The notes beneath the pieces were generated by a model, which saw only the letters and a program-made list of their open reading frames with translations, did not search any database and was not told where the DNA came from. Positions 34,903 through 44,188 of a stretch of 64,000 nt of DNA are shown piece by piece (position 1 is the stretch's first letter; each line of letters begins with the position of its first letter). The DNA comes from Rubrivivax sp. (GTDB taxonomy: Bacteria; Pseudomonadota; Gammaproteobacteria; Burkholderiales; Burkholderiaceae_C), in the NCBI GenBank assembly GCA_030653385.1, contig JAURZM010000026.1, positions 62,001-126,000 on the forward strand, read 5' to 3'. The position numbers and the translations under genes were made by a program.

Positions 34903-36372
34903 GTGATCAAGCGCCTGCTCCTGGGCCTGCTGGCCTTGCTGCTGCTGTTGGCCGCCGTGCTGGTGGCCAACACGCTGCGCCAGGGTTCGCGCCAGGTGGT
35001 GGTGCCGGCGCTGCAGCCACTGGCAGTGGACAAGCTGGCGGTGGCTGAATCGATGGCCGCAGCGGTGCGTGCCCGCACCGTGAGTGGCCTGCTCGACCCT
35101 GCCGGCACGGCGCTGGAATTCGACAAGCTGCACACGCACCTGCGCAGCCGCTACCCGCTGGTGCACACCACGCTGGAACGTGAAGTGGTGGGCGCACACA
35201 GCCTGCTCTTCACCTGGCGCGGCAGCGACGCGGCTGCCAAGCCCATCGCGCTGCTGGCGCACCAGGACACCGTGCCCATCGCACCCGGCACCGACAAGCT
35301 GTGGACCCAGCCGCCCTTCGATGGTGTTGTCGAAGGCGGCATGGTCTGGGGCCGCGGCACGCTGGACAACAAGAGCAACCTCGTCACGCAGCTCGAAGCG
35401 GTCGAACTGTTGCTGAAGGCCGGCTTCAAGCCGCGCCGCACGGTTCACTTTTTCTTCGGCCACGACGAAGAAGTCGGCGGTCAGCGCGGCGCCGTGGCTG
35501 TTGTGGCGCTGTTCAAGCAACGGGGTGTGCAACTCGACTTCGTGCTGGACGAAGGCCTGGCCGTCACCGAGGGCATCCTGCCGGGTGTGGACCAGCCGCT
35601 GGCGCTGATCGGCCTGGCAGAAAAAGGCTCGGTGTCGCTGAAGCTCACGGCGCAGGCGCCGCCGGGCCATTCGTCCATGCCACCCGGCCCGGGCAACAGC
35701 GCCATCGGCATGCTCAGCGCCGCATTGGCGCGCTTGGACGCCCAACCGCTGCCCGGTGGCATCCAGGGTGCCGCGGCCGAGCTGTTTGCGGCGGTGGCAC
35801 CCGAGCTGCCTTTTGGCCAGCGCCTGGCCATGTCCAACCTGTGGCTGCTGCGGCCGGTGGTGGAAGGCATGCTGGGCAAGGGCGCGGCCACCAACGCGAT
35901 GATGCGCACGACCACGGCGCTGACGGTGGTGAATGCCGGCAACAAGGAAAACGTGCTGCCGGGTCGCGCCGAGGCGGTGGTGAATTTCCGCATCCTGCCG
36001 GGCGACACCATTGAATCCGTCACCGCCTACGTCAAAGGCGTGGTGGCCGACAAACGCATCGAAGTGGCGCCGCTGGGCGAGGGATTCAACCCGTCCAGCG
36101 TGTCTTCACCGCAAGCCGAAGGCTACCGGGTCATCGAACGCACCATCCGCGAAGTGTTCCCCGACAGCCTGGTGGCCCCGGGCCTGATGCTGGCGGCGTC
36201 CGACGCTCGCCACTTCCAGGCGGTGGCCGACCAGAGCTACCGCTTCATGCCCATCCGCTTCAAGTCGGCCGACCTGCAGCGGGTGCACGGCACCGACGAA
36301 CGCATCAGTGTCGACCAGCTGGCCGACATGGTGCGTTTCTATCACCGCCTGCTGTCGCAGGCAGCCCAGTGA
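34903..36372 (+). CDS. M20-family metallopeptidase / N-acyl-amino-acid hydrolase-like protein
   Basis: This 489-residue protein has an N-terminal membrane anchor or signal segment ([18 protein letters not shown], residues 5-22) and an M20 zinc-peptidase domain. Metal-site motifs are [21 protein letters not shown] and the catalytic FGHDEEVGG; the bacterial exopeptidase dimerisation domain follows GHSSMPPG, and ASDARHF supplies a late ligand. Overall pattern is close to carboxypeptidase S / PM20D1-type enzymes, which act on N-fatty-acyl amino acids. GTG at 34903 is the start, just after repeat D. Its place in a fatty-acid cluster fits an N-acyl substrate (inference). Confidence 0.85.
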   Translation: MIKRLLLGLLALLLLLAAVLVANTLRQGSRQVVVPALQPLAVDKLAVAESMAAAVRARTVSGLLDPAGTALEFDKLHTHLRSRYPLVHTTLEREVVGAHSLLFTWRGSDAAAKPIALLAHQDTVPIAPGTDKLWTQPPFDGVVEGGMVWGRGTLDNKSNLVTQLEAVELLLKAGFKPRRTVHFFFGHDEEVGGQRGAVAVVALFKQRGVQLDFVLDEGLAVTEGILPGVDQPLALIGLAEKGSVSLKLTAQAPPGHSSMPPGPGNSAIGMLSAALARLDAQPLPGGIQGAAAELFAAVAPELPFGQRLAMSNLWLLRPVVEGMLGKGAATNAMMRTTTALTVVNAGNKENVLPGRAEAVVNFRILPGDTIESVTAYVKGVVADKRIEVAPLGEGFNPSSVSSPQAEGYRVIERTIREVFPDSLVAPGLMLAASDARHFQAVADQSYRFMPIRFKSADLQRVHGTDERISVDQLADMVRFYHRLLSQAAQ

Positions 36373-36394
36373 CCATCACTTCAGGACGCACGCC

Positions 36395-37570
36395 ATGAGC
36401 AACGCCGTCATCGTCTCCACCGCCCGCACGCCGCTTTGCAAGAGCTGGAAGGGCGCTTTCAACATGACCCACGGCGCCACGCTGGGCGGCCACGCCATCC
36501 AGCACGCGGTGCAGCGCGCGGGCATCGAAGGCGGCGAGGTGGACGACGTGATCATGGGTTGCGCCACACCCGAAGGCGCCACCGGCAGCAACATCGCGCG
36601 CCAGGCGCTGCTGCGCGCTGGCTTGCCGGTGACGACCAGCGGTGTCACCGTCAACCGCTTCTGCAGCAGCGGCCTGCAGACCATTGCGATGGCCGCGCAA
36701 CGCATCATCGCGGGCGAGGGTGACATCTACATCGGCGGTGGTGTCGAAAGCATCAGCTGCGTGCAGCAAGAAGCCAACAAACACATGCTGGCCGACCCCT
36801 GGCTGCAGAAGAACAAACCCGAGATCTACTGGAACATGCTGCAGACGGCTGAGCAGGTGGCCAAGCGCTACAACATCAGCCGCGAGCGCATGGACCACTA
36901 CGGTGCCGGCAGCCAGCAGCGGGCCACCGCGGCGCTGGAAGCGGGCCTCTTCAAGGACGAGATCGCGCCCATCACCGTGACCGCCGGTGTGGCCGACCCC
37001 GTGATGGGCCTGCGCAGCAAGGAAGTGAGCGTGGCCAACGACGAAGGCATCCGCGCCGGCACCACCTACGAAGGCATCTGCAACCTGCGCTCGGCCTTGC
37101 CGGGCGGCCTGATCAGCGCCGGCAACGCCAGCCAGTTCAGCGACGGCGCCGGTGCCTGCGTGGTGATGAACGAAACCGTGGCCGAGCGCAAGGGCCTGAA
37201 GCCCCTGGGCCGTTTCCTGGGTTTTGCCGTCGCCGGTTGTGAACCCGACGAGATGGGCATCGGCCCGGTGTTTGCCGTGCCCAAGGTGCTGAAACGCCTG
37301 GGCCTGACGGTGGCCGACATCGACCTGTGGGAACTGAACGAAGCCTTTGCCGTGCAGGTGCTGTACTGCGCCGACACGCTGGGCATTCCGATGGACCGGC
37401 TCAACGTCAACGGCGGCGCCATCGCGGTGGGCCACCCTTACGGCGTCAGCGGCCAGCGCCTGACCGGCCATGCGCTCATTGAAGGCAAACGCCGCGGCGC
37501 CAAGCGCGTGGTGGTCACGATGTGCATCGGCGGCGGCATGGGCGCGGCCGGTGTTTTCGAAGTGCTGTGA
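36395..37570 (+). CDS. Acetyl-CoA acyltransferase (thiolase)
   Basis: This 391-residue thiolase cleaves 3-ketoacyl-CoA to acetyl-CoA and a shortened acyl-CoA. The acyl-carrying nucleophile is Cys90 (NRFCSSGLQ); the C-terminal catalytic His lies in [18 protein letters not shown] and the second Cys in [11 protein letters not shown]. The start [13 protein letters not shown] is the family N-terminus, 22 bp after the peptidase stop; the open frame extending into that gene is a shadow. Context with hydratase/dehydrogenase and acyl-CoA dehydrogenases indicates degradative function (FadA-like). Confidence 0.95.
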   Translation: MSNAVIVSTARTPLCKSWKGAFNMTHGATLGGHAIQHAVQRAGIEGGEVDDVIMGCATPEGATGSNIARQALLRAGLPVTTSGVTVNRFCSSGLQTIAMAAQRIIAGEGDIYIGGGVESISCVQQEANKHMLADPWLQKNKPEIYWNMLQTAEQVAKRYNISRERMDHYGAGSQQRATAALEAGLFKDEIAPITVTAGVADPVMGLRSKEVSVANDEGIRAGTTYEGICNLRSALPGGLISAGNASQFSDGAGACVVMNETVAERKGLKPLGRFLGFAVAGCEPDEMGIGPVFAVPKVLKRLGLTVADIDLWELNEAFAVQVLYCADTLGIPMDRLNVNGGAIAVGHPYGVSGQRLTGHALIEGKRRGAKRVVVTMCIGGGMGAAGVFEVL

Positions 37571-37580
37571 GCGTTTCGAC

Positions 37581-38018
37581 GTGACGATCGACCTGCAGGC
37601 GATGCGCGAGTTTTTTGCGCAGTCGCCGTTCATGCAGGACCTGGGGGTGGAGCCGGTGGCCGTGGGGCAGGGCACAGTGAACACCGTGTTGCCGCTGGCC
37701 CTGCGCCACCAGCAGCACACCGGTCAGGTGCATGCGGGTGTGATGGCCGCGATGGCCGACCACAGCATGGGTGCCGCCGCGCAGACGCAGGCGCCGAGCG
37801 GCCTGTGGGCCATCACCGCCGAGTTGAAGACCAGCCAGCTGCGGCCGGGCAAGGGCCAGCGGCTGGTGTGCGAAGCCAAGGTCATCAAGGCCGGGCGCAC
37901 ACTCAGCTTCACCGAAGCCGAGGTGTTTGCCGAAAACGACGGCCAGCGCACGCTGGTCATGAAGGCCAGCGCGACGATGGCGCTGGTGCCGCAGAAGCCC
38001 GAGCCGCAGAAGAACTGA
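37581..38018 (+). CDS. PaaI-type hot-dog thioesterase
   Basis: This roughly 145-residue hot-dog protein is a predicted acyl-CoA thioesterase. The PaaI signature is HTGQVHAGVMAAMADHSMGAAAQ, where the HAG..AxxD segment holds the catalytic Asp. The β-sheet continues with AELKTSQLRPGKGQRLVCEAKVIKAGRTLSFTEAEVF. A GTG at 37581 is taken as start, 10 bp after the thiolase; an ATG at 37602 would remove seven residues. A similar but not identical thioesterase lies at 42293. Role: hydrolysing stalled CoA esters. Confidence 0.85.
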   Translation: MTIDLQAMREFFAQSPFMQDLGVEPVAVGQGTVNTVLPLALRHQQHTGQVHAGVMAAMADHSMGAAAQTQAPSGLWAITAELKTSQLRPGKGQRLVCEAKVIKAGRTLSFTEAEVFAENDGQRTLVMKASATMALVPQKPEPQKN

Positions 38019-38028
38019 AGACCTGACC

Positions 38029-39876
38029 ATGCGCAGCACGCTTGACTTTCTCTTGCACGATTGGCTGGGTGTGTCTTCGCTGCTGCAGCGGGCGCGTTTT
38101 GCCGACCATTCAGCGGAAACCTTTGCATCGGTGCTGGACACCTGCGAGCGCATCGCGCGCGAGAAATTCGCGCCCTTCAACCGGCTCATCGACACGCAGG
38201 AGCCCAGCTTCGACGGCGAGCGGGTGCACCTGCCCAAGGAAACCCACGAGGCGATGGCCGCCTACGCCGGGTCGGGCATGCTGGCCGCGGCGCAAGACTA
38301 CGAGTGGGGCGGCATGCAGCTGCCCTGTGTCATCGAGATGGCGGCCAAGGCCTTCTTCAGCAAGGCCAGCGTCGCCATCGGCGGTTACGCCATGCTCACC
38401 AGCGGCAACGCACGGCTGTTGCTGGCCCATGGCACGCCGATGCAGCGCGAGGTGTTTGCGAAGAATGAATTTTCCGGCCGCTGGTTCGGCACCATGTGCC
38501 TGAGCGAACCGCAGGCCGGTTCTTCGCTGAGCGACGTGGCCACGCGTGCGCTACCCGATGGCGAAGGCTTCGAAGCCGACCCGCTGGGTCCGCGCTATCG
38601 GCTGCGTGGCAACAAGATGTGGATCAGCGGCGGTGAACACGAAATCACCGAAAACATCGTGCACCTGGTGCTGGCCAAGATCCCAGGGCCCGACGGCAAA
38701 CTGGTGGCGGGCACCCGCGGCATTTCGCTGTTCATCGTGCCCAAGAAGCTGGTCAATGAAAAGGCTGAACTCACCGGCGAACGCAACGACGTGGCGCTGG
38801 CCGGCCTGAACCACAAGCTGGGCTACCGCGGCACGACCAACACACTGCTGAACTTTGGCGAAGGCAGCTTCCCGGTGCGCGGCGGCGCCGGTGCCATCGG
38901 CTACCGGGTAGGTCAACCCGGTGAAGGCCTGCGCTGCATGTTCCACATGATGAACGAAGCGCGCATCGGTGTCGGCCTGGGCGCGGTGATGCTGGGCTAT
39001 GCGGGATACGAAACCAGCCTGGAGTACGCACGCCAGCGGCCCCAAGGCCGCCCACTGGCGGCCGCTTCGAAGGACGGCAGGCCGATCACCGGCACCGGCA
39101 AAGACGCCACGCAGCCGCAAGTGCCGCTGATCCAACATGCCGACGTGCAGCGCATGCTGCTGGCGCAGAAGGCCTACGTCGAAGGTGGCCTGGCGCTGGA
39201 GCTGTACTGCGCCCGCCTGGTCGACGAACAACACACCGGTGACGCAGCTGCAGCGCAAGAGGCCGGCACGCTGCTGGAGATGCTGACCCCCATCGCCAAG
39301 AGCTGGCCCAGCGAGTGGTGCCTGGAAGCGAATTCGCTGGCCATCCAGGTGCTGGGCGGCTATGGCTACACACGCGACTTCCCGGTCGAACAGCACTGGC
39401 GCGACAACCGGCTGAACATGATCCACGAAGGCACCCACGGCATCCAGGCGCTGGATCTGCTGGGCCGCAAGGTGGTGATGAACGGTGGCGCGGGTCTGAA
39501 GCTGCTGGCCACGCGGGTCAGTGCGACGATCGAACGCGCCGGGCAGGTGCAGGGTCTGGCCGAACCGGCCAATCAACTGGCCGCCGCGCTGCAGCGCCTG
39601 GGTGCCGCCACCAAGGCGGCCTGGTCCACCGGCGTGCCCGAAGAAGCCCTGGCCAACGCCACGCCCTACCTGCAGGCCTTCGGCCATGTGGTGCTGGCCT
39701 GGTTGTGGCTGGACGTGGCCGTGGCGGCGCAGCGTGTCGAAGGCAGCCTGCAACAAGGCAAACTGGCGGCCATGCGCTACTTCTTCGCCTACGAACTGCC
39801 CAAGATCGACGCCTGGCTCGGCGTGGTCAGCACACGCGAAGCCGTGTGCCGCACGATGCACGACGACTGGTTCTGA
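38029..39876 (+). CDS. Acyl-CoA dehydrogenase with C-terminal extension (DmdC-like)
   Basis: This 615-residue flavoprotein introduces the alpha-beta double bond of acyl-CoA. It is longer than classical enzymes (about 390) because of N- and C-terminal extensions, as in the DmdC / AidB-like long group. FAD/substrate motifs are MCLSEPQAGSSLSDV, KMWISGGEHEI, LGYRGTTNT and VLGGYGYTRDFPVEQHWRDNRLNMIHEGTHGIQ. A C-terminal four-helix acyl-CoA_dh_C domain spans about 470-600. It is followed after 2 bp by a small membrane protein gene. Substrate chain length cannot be fixed. Confidence 0.93.
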   Translation: MRSTLDFLLHDWLGVSSLLQRARFADHSAETFASVLDTCERIAREKFAPFNRLIDTQEPSFDGERVHLPKETHEAMAAYAGSGMLAAAQDYEWGGMQLPCVIEMAAKAFFSKASVAIGGYAMLTSGNARLLLAHGTPMQREVFAKNEFSGRWFGTMCLSEPQAGSSLSDVATRALPDGEGFEADPLGPRYRLRGNKMWISGGEHEITENIVHLVLAKIPGPDGKLVAGTRGISLFIVPKKLVNEKAELTGERNDVALAGLNHKLGYRGTTNTLLNFGEGSFPVRGGAGAIGYRVGQPGEGLRCMFHMMNEARIGVGLGAVMLGYAGYETSLEYARQRPQGRPLAAASKDGRPITGTGKDATQPQVPLIQHADVQRMLLAQKAYVEGGLALELYCARLVDEQHTGDAAAAQEAGTLLEMLTPIAKSWPSEWCLEANSLAIQVLGGYGYTRDFPVEQHWRDNRLNMIHEGTHGIQALDLLGRKVVMNGGAGLKLLATRVSATIERAGQVQGLAEPANQLAAALQRLGAATKAAWSTGVPEEALANATPYLQAFGHVVLAWLWLDVAVAAQRVEGSLQQGKLAAMRYFFAYELPKIDAWLGVVSTREAVCRTMHDDWF

Positions 39877-39878
39877 GC

Positions 39879-40097
39879 ATGGATGCGAAGGCCCTGGAAA
39901 AGTGGACCTGGATCCTGATCTACGGCGGCCTGTTGCTGTTGTGCATGGGTCTGTTTGTGATGCGCGATTCGCTGGCCCTGGGCTGGGCTTTGGTCATGTT
40001 GGGTGTCGTGCTGGCGGCCCTGGGCGTGGTGCTGATCTTCCAACGCGCGAAGCTGCCAGAAACCGCTTCGCAGAACATGCCCAAGCGCAAGGAATGA
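39879..40097 (+). CDS. Small two-helix membrane protein
   Basis: This 72-residue protein is not recognised. It has two hydrophobic segments, WTWILIYGGLLLLCMGLFVM (about 9-28) and ALGWALVMLGVVLAALGVVLIF (about 33-54), then a basic tail ending MPKRKE. The ATG lies 2 bp after the acyl-CoA dehydrogenase stop and the next gene begins 1 bp after its own stop, so it is embedded in the catabolic operon. Codon use resembles its neighbours. Possibly a membrane anchor for an operon enzyme; that is speculation. Confidence 0.75.
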   Translation: MDAKALEKWTWILIYGGLLLLCMGLFVMRDSLALGWALVMLGVVLAALGVVLIFQRAKLPETASQNMPKRKE

Positions 40098-40098
40098 A

Positions 40099-41478
40099 AT
40101 GTCCGATGTCGACCTGTCCCGCCGCGCGTTGATGGTGGCTGCCGCCACCTTGGTCACCGCCTGTGCCACCGGCACCCCGCCGGCCGGCCAGCCGCTGCCG
40201 CCCATCGTCTTCGTGCATGGCAATGGGGACACCGCGGCGCTGTGGTTGACCACGTTGTGGCGCTTCGAATCCAACGGCTGGCCACGCGAGCGCCTGCATG
40301 CCGTTCACATGCCCTACCCGCTGGCGCGTGACAGCGACGAGCGGGAGCAACCGGGCCGTTCTTCGACGGCAGATCAGCGGCAGCTGCTGGCCGCCGAGGT
40401 GGACAAGGTGCTGGCCTCCACCGGCGCAAGGCAGGTGGTGCTGATGGCCAACTCGCGTGGTGGCAATGCCGTGCGCAGCTTCATCGCAGGCGGCGGTGCG
40501 GCCAAGGTTTCGCACGCCATCCTGGGTGGCACACCCAATCACGGCGTGCGGGCCGACGCCAACAACAACCCCGGCAATGAATTCAACGGCGCCGGGCCCT
40601 TCCTGCAAGCCCTGAACAACCAGGGTGCAACCGGTGTGGAGATCACGCCCGGCCCGGCCTGGATGACCATCCGCTCCGACAACAACGACAAGTTCGCGCA
40701 ACCCGAAGGCACCTGGCTGGGTGCACCCGGCAAACCCACGGGCGTGAGCTTCGACGGGCCTGAACTGCGGGGCGCCAAAAACGTGGTGCTGGCCGGCATC
40801 GACCACCGCGAAACGTCCTTCGGCCCTGAAGCTTTTGCCGCGGCCTTCGCATTCATCACCGGCCGCGCGCCTGCCACCACGGGCTTCACACCCGAAGCCA
40901 GCGTGGTGCTGGACGGGCAGGTCAGCGGCCTGGGCCTGAACAACGACCTGGCCAGCGGCAGCTTTGCCAGCAACCTGCCGCTGGCCGGGGCCACGGTGGA
41001 GGTGTTTGCGGTGGACGCCAACACCGGTGAACGGCTGGGCGACGCGAAGTGGCGCACCTCCGTGGGCACCGATGGCCGTTGGGGGCCGTTTCCGGCCGAC
41101 GGGCGTGCCAGCTACGAGTTCGTGGTCAGCGCACCGGGTTACGCCATCACGCACATCTACCGCCAGCCTTTCCCACGTTCTTCGAACATCGTGCATCTGC
41201 GTGCCGACCGCCTGCTGACGGCCGACAAGACCGCCGGCAGCGTGTTGACCTTCACCCGCCCGCGCGGTTACTTCGGCTTGCCACGTGACCGCGTGGTCTT
41301 CGACGGGCAAGACCCCGCACCCGGCATTCCGCGGGGCGTGGCCGGGCTGTCGACATCGAAGATCAAGCTGCCACCCGGCCCCATCCGTGCCGTGGTGGCG
41401 TCGTTCAATGGCCAGACGATGGCCGCGCGCAATTGGCCGGCCGCCGACAACCGTGTCGTGCTGCTCGAGCTTCACTGA
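40099..41478 (+). CDS. Tat-type lipoprotein alpha/beta hydrolase (lipase-like)
   Basis: This 459-residue secreted hydrolase begins MSDVDLSRRALMVAAATLVTAC: a twin-arginine motif and a lipobox-like VTAC around Cys22, so it is probably an exported lipoprotein. The alpha/beta hydrolase fold shows oxyanion-type FVHGNGDTAALW and the nucleophile elbow MANSRGGNA (Ser). GIDHRETSFGP may carry the catalytic His. A C-terminal beta-rich half (about 265-459) resembles a carboxypeptidase-regulatory-like domain: ATVEVFAVDANTGERLGDA. It would release acyl chains outside the cytoplasm for the cluster's enzymes. Precise substrate unknown. Confidence 0.82.
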   Translation: MSDVDLSRRALMVAAATLVTACATGTPPAGQPLPPIVFVHGNGDTAALWLTTLWRFESNGWPRERLHAVHMPYPLARDSDEREQPGRSSTADQRQLLAAEVDKVLASTGARQVVLMANSRGGNAVRSFIAGGGAAKVSHAILGGTPNHGVRADANNNPGNEFNGAGPFLQALNNQGATGVEITPGPAWMTIRSDNNDKFAQPEGTWLGAPGKPTGVSFDGPELRGAKNVVLAGIDHRETSFGPEAFAAAFAFITGRAPATTGFTPEASVVLDGQVSGLGLNNDLASGSFASNLPLAGATVEVFAVDANTGERLGDAKWRTSVGTDGRWGPFPADGRASYEFVVSAPGYAITHIYRQPFPRSSNIVHLRADRLLTADKTAGSVLTFTRPRGYFGLPRDRVVFDGQDPAPGIPRGVAGLSTSKIKLPPGPIRAVVASFNGQTMAARNWPAADNRVVLLELH

Positions 41479-41500
41479 AGCGCTTCAACAGGAAACCCCG

Positions 41501-42292
41501 ATGAGCACACCCGTCCAACAACTTTTCGACCTGCGTGGCCAGGTGGCCCTGGTCACCGGCGGCTCGCGTGGCCTGGGCCTGCAGATGGCCGAGGCGCTGG
41601 GTGAAGCCGGCGCCAAGGTCATGCTGACCAGCCGCAAGGCTGCCGACCTGGAAGAAGCCGCGGCCGACCTGGCGGCCAAGGGCATCGACGCACGGTGGAT
41701 TGCCGCCGATGCTTCTCGGCCCGATGACGTCAACCGCGTCGTGGCCGAGACCATGCACCGGCTGGGCCGCATCGACATCCTCATCAACAACGCCGGCGCC
41801 ACCTGGGGCGCACCGGCCGAGGACTACCCGCTGGACGCCTGGGACAAGGTGATGAACCTCAACATCCGCAGCCTCTTCCTGTTTGCGCAGGCCGTGGGCA
41901 AGGCATGGATGATTCCGAACCAGGGCGGTCGCATCATCAACCTGGCCAGCATCGCGGGCCTGAGCGGCAGCATGGACGTGCAGTTCATCGCCTATGGCAC
42001 CAGCAAGGGCGCGGCGGTCAACTTCACACGCACGCTGGCCGGTGAGTGGGGCAAGTACGGCATCACGGTCAACGCCATTGCACCGGGCTTTTTCCCCAGC
42101 AAGATGACCAAGGGTGTGCTCGAACACTTCGGTGCCGAGAAGCTGGCTGCCAGCGCGCCGCTGAAGCGCCTGGGCGACGACGACGACCTGAAAGGCGCGG
42201 TGCTGTTGTTTGCCAGCGCGGCCGGCAAACACATCACGGGGCAGATCCTGGCGGTGGACGGCGGTGTCAGCGCGGTGCATGGCGGCGGCTGA
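41501..42292 (+). CDS. SDR family oxidoreductase (FabG/gluconate-5-dehydrogenase type)
   Basis: This 263-residue classical short-chain dehydrogenase uses NAD(P)H. The glycine-rich loop is GGSRGLG, the structural motif NNAG, the catalytic Ser lies in INLASIAGL and the Tyr-Lys pair in IAYGTSKGAA. The C-terminal ITGQILAVDGG is typical of 3-oxoacyl reductases. RBS AGGAA precedes the ATG at 41501. It is within the catabolic operon, directly followed by a thioesterase, so a 3-hydroxyacyl or 3-oxo substrate is likely (inference). Confidence 0.92.
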   Translation: MSTPVQQLFDLRGQVALVTGGSRGLGLQMAEALGEAGAKVMLTSRKAADLEEAAADLAAKGIDARWIAADASRPDDVNRVVAETMHRLGRIDILINNAGATWGAPAEDYPLDAWDKVMNLNIRSLFLFAQAVGKAWMIPNQGGRIINLASIAGLSGSMDVQFIAYGTSKGAAVNFTRTLAGEWGKYGITVNAIAPGFFPSKMTKGVLEHFGAEKLAASAPLKRLGDDDDLKGAVLLFASAAGKHITGQILAVDGGVSAVHGGG

Positions 42293-42724
42293 ATGGCGCC
42301 CGAGCAGCCGATTGCCTTTCCGCGCCACATCCCCTTCGTCGAAGCGCTGGGCGTGCAGCTGTGGCAGTTCGGCGGCGGCACCGCAGAACTGCGACTGCCG
42401 GTTCAGCCCGCGCAGATGAACAGCCACGGCATCGCACACGGCGGTGTGCTGATGACGCTGCTGGACGTGGCCATGGCACATGCCGCGCGCAGCGCCTACG
42501 TGGGCGGTGAAGCCGGCGACGACCCGGGTGTCGTCACCGTGGAGATGAAGACCACCTTCATGCGCCCCACCCGCGGTGTGCTCATCGCACGTGGCAAGCT
42601 GCTCCACCAGACCAAGAGTTTTGCCTTCACCGAAGGTGGCATCTACGACGCCGCCGGACACCTTCACGCCCATGCCACGGGCACCTTCAAATTCGTTCGA
42701 CCCCCGAAAGCCCAGACCCCATGA
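42293..42724 (+). CDS. PaaI-family thioesterase
   Basis: This 143-residue hot-dog thioesterase has NSHGIAHGGVLMTLLDVAMAHAAR with the HGG loop and Asp of the PaaI family. It starts exactly after the SDR stop (0 bp gap), and its stop overlaps the next reductase by 4 bp, so it is tightly coupled. It probably hydrolyses acyl-CoA intermediates. It differs from the thioesterase at 37581, so the cluster carries two such enzymes. Confidence 0.9.
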   Translation: MAPEQPIAFPRHIPFVEALGVQLWQFGGGTAELRLPVQPAQMNSHGIAHGGVLMTLLDVAMAHAARSAYVGGEAGDDPGVVTVEMKTTFMRPTRGVLIARGKLLHQTKSFAFTEGGIYDAAGHLHAHATGTFKFVRPPKAQTP

Positions 42725-43734
42725 CACACCAGCGCATCGTGCTTGCCGCCCGCCCTGAAGCCGAGGCCGGTCTTCAACATTTCCGGCTGGAAACCGTGGA
42801 CACGCCCGCAGTGCCTGACGGCCATGTGCTCGTGAAGGTGCACTACCTGAGCCTGGACCCCTACATGCGCATGCGCATGAACGACGCCAAGAGCTACGCC
42901 GCACCGGTGGGACTGGGTGACGTGATGGTGGGTGGCACGGTGGGTGAAATTGTCGAGTCGAAGCAGGCCGGTTTTGCACCTGGCGACACCGTGGTCTGCA
43001 TGGGTGGCTGGCAGGAAATGGCCGTGCTGGATGCACGTCAGCCGGGTTTGGTGCGCAAGGTGGATGCGTCGAAGCTGCCGCTGTCGTCCTTCCTGGGCGC
43101 GGTGGGCATGCCGGGGGTCACCGCGTGGGTGGGGGTGAACCACATCATCGAAGCCAAGGCCGGCGAGACCATCGTCGTCAGCGCGGCCAGCGGCGCCGTG
43201 GGCAGCGTGGTGGGGCAACTGGCCAAGGCCAAGGGTTGCCGGGTCGTGGGCCTGGCCGGGGGTGCCGAGAAGTGCAGCTACGTCGTGAAGGAACTGGGCT
43301 TCGATGCCTGCATCGACTACCGCCGCTTCCCTGACTTCGATGCACTGGGCCAGGCGCTGGACGAAGCTGCGCCGCAGGGCGTGGACGGCAACTTCGAAAA
43401 CGTCGGCGGCCTGATCCTGAACGTGGTGCTGTCGCGCATGAACGCCTTCGGTCGTGTCGCGCTGTGCGGCATGATTTCCGGTTATGACGGCCAGTCGCTG
43501 GCCATCGACAACGCCCGCCTGCTGCTGACGCAGCGCCTGAAGCTGCAGGGGTTCATCGTCAGCGAACACATGTCGCTCTGGCCGGCGGCGCTGAAGGAAC
43601 TGGGCACGGGCGTGGCCACGGGCCAGATCAGGTTCCGCGAAAGTGTCGCGCAGGGTCTGGCCGCGGCGCCAGAGGCCTTCCTCGGCTTGCTGAAGGGCAA
43701 GAACTTCGGTAAACAGCTGGTGAAACTCGTTTGA
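42721..43734 (+). CDS. NADP-dependent MDR oxidoreductase (CurA/PTGR type)
   Basis: This 337-residue zinc-free medium-chain reductase reduces the double bond of enones, as in CurA, YfmJ and leukotriene B4 dehydrogenase. The N-terminus has LVKVHYLSLDPYMRMRM, the NADP domain has VSAASGAVGSVVGQLAKAKGC and VVGLAGGAEKC, and the late motif GVDGNFENVGG is diagnostic. Overlaps at both ends (ATGA upstream, TTGA downstream) place it in a translationally coupled chain. Natural substrate unknown. Confidence 0.92.
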   Translation: MTHQRIVLAARPEAEAGLQHFRLETVDTPAVPDGHVLVKVHYLSLDPYMRMRMNDAKSYAAPVGLGDVMVGGTVGEIVESKQAGFAPGDTVVCMGGWQEMAVLDARQPGLVRKVDASKLPLSSFLGAVGMPGVTAWVGVNHIIEAKAGETIVVSAASGAVGSVVGQLAKAKGCRVVGLAGGAEKCSYVVKELGFDACIDYRRFPDFDALGQALDEAAPQGVDGNFENVGGLILNVVLSRMNAFGRVALCGMISGYDGQSLAIDNARLLLTQRLKLQGFIVSEHMSLWPAALKELGTGVATGQIRFRESVAQGLAAAPEAFLGLLKGKNFGKQLVKLV

Positions 43735-44180
43735 ACTGGGTCTGGCAACGTTTCCCAGACCTGGGCGTCGACAACCTCTACGATGCCTTGGCATTGCGCT
43801 GCCGCGTGTTCATCCTGGAGCAGGGCCCGTATCTGGATCCTGACGGTGTCGACAAACAATCCTGGCACCTGTTGGGCCGTGACAATGCCGGCACGCTGCA
43901 GGCCTACCTGCGGGTGGTGGACCCGGGCGTGAAGTACACCGAGCCGTCGATCGGCCGTGTCATCACCTCACCCGAGGTGCGTGGCACCGGCATCGGCCGC
44001 GCGCTGATTGCACACGGTGTGCAGCGCTGCGAAGCAACGTGGCCGGGGGCGGGCATCCGCATCAGCGCGCAAGCGCACCTTGAGCGGCTCTACGCTTCAT
44101 ATGGTTTTGTGCGGGTGGGCGAGCCCTACCTGGAGGACAACATCCCGCACCTGGAAATGGCGAAGGCGGGTTCACCCTGA
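43731..44180 (+). CDS. ElaA-type GNAT N-acetyltransferase
   Basis: This 149-residue acetyltransferase starts with TTG overlapping the stop of the reductase (TTGA). ElaA hallmarks are DLGVDNLYDALALRCRVFILEQ and LDPDGVDKQSWHLLGRD; the acetyl-CoA P-loop-like segment is VRGTGIGRALI. A late YASYGFVRVGEPYLEDNIPHLEM matches ElaA C-terminus. Acceptor unknown. Its presence in the acyl-CoA operon may be incidental or linked to acyl transfer. Confidence 0.88.
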   Translation: MNWVWQRFPDLGVDNLYDALALRCRVFILEQGPYLDPDGVDKQSWHLLGRDNAGTLQAYLRVVDPGVKYTEPSIGRVITSPEVRGTGIGRALIAHGVQRCEATWPGAGIRISAQAHLERLYASYGFVRVGEPYLEDNIPHLEMAKAGSP

Positions 44181-44188
44181 CCACGAGC

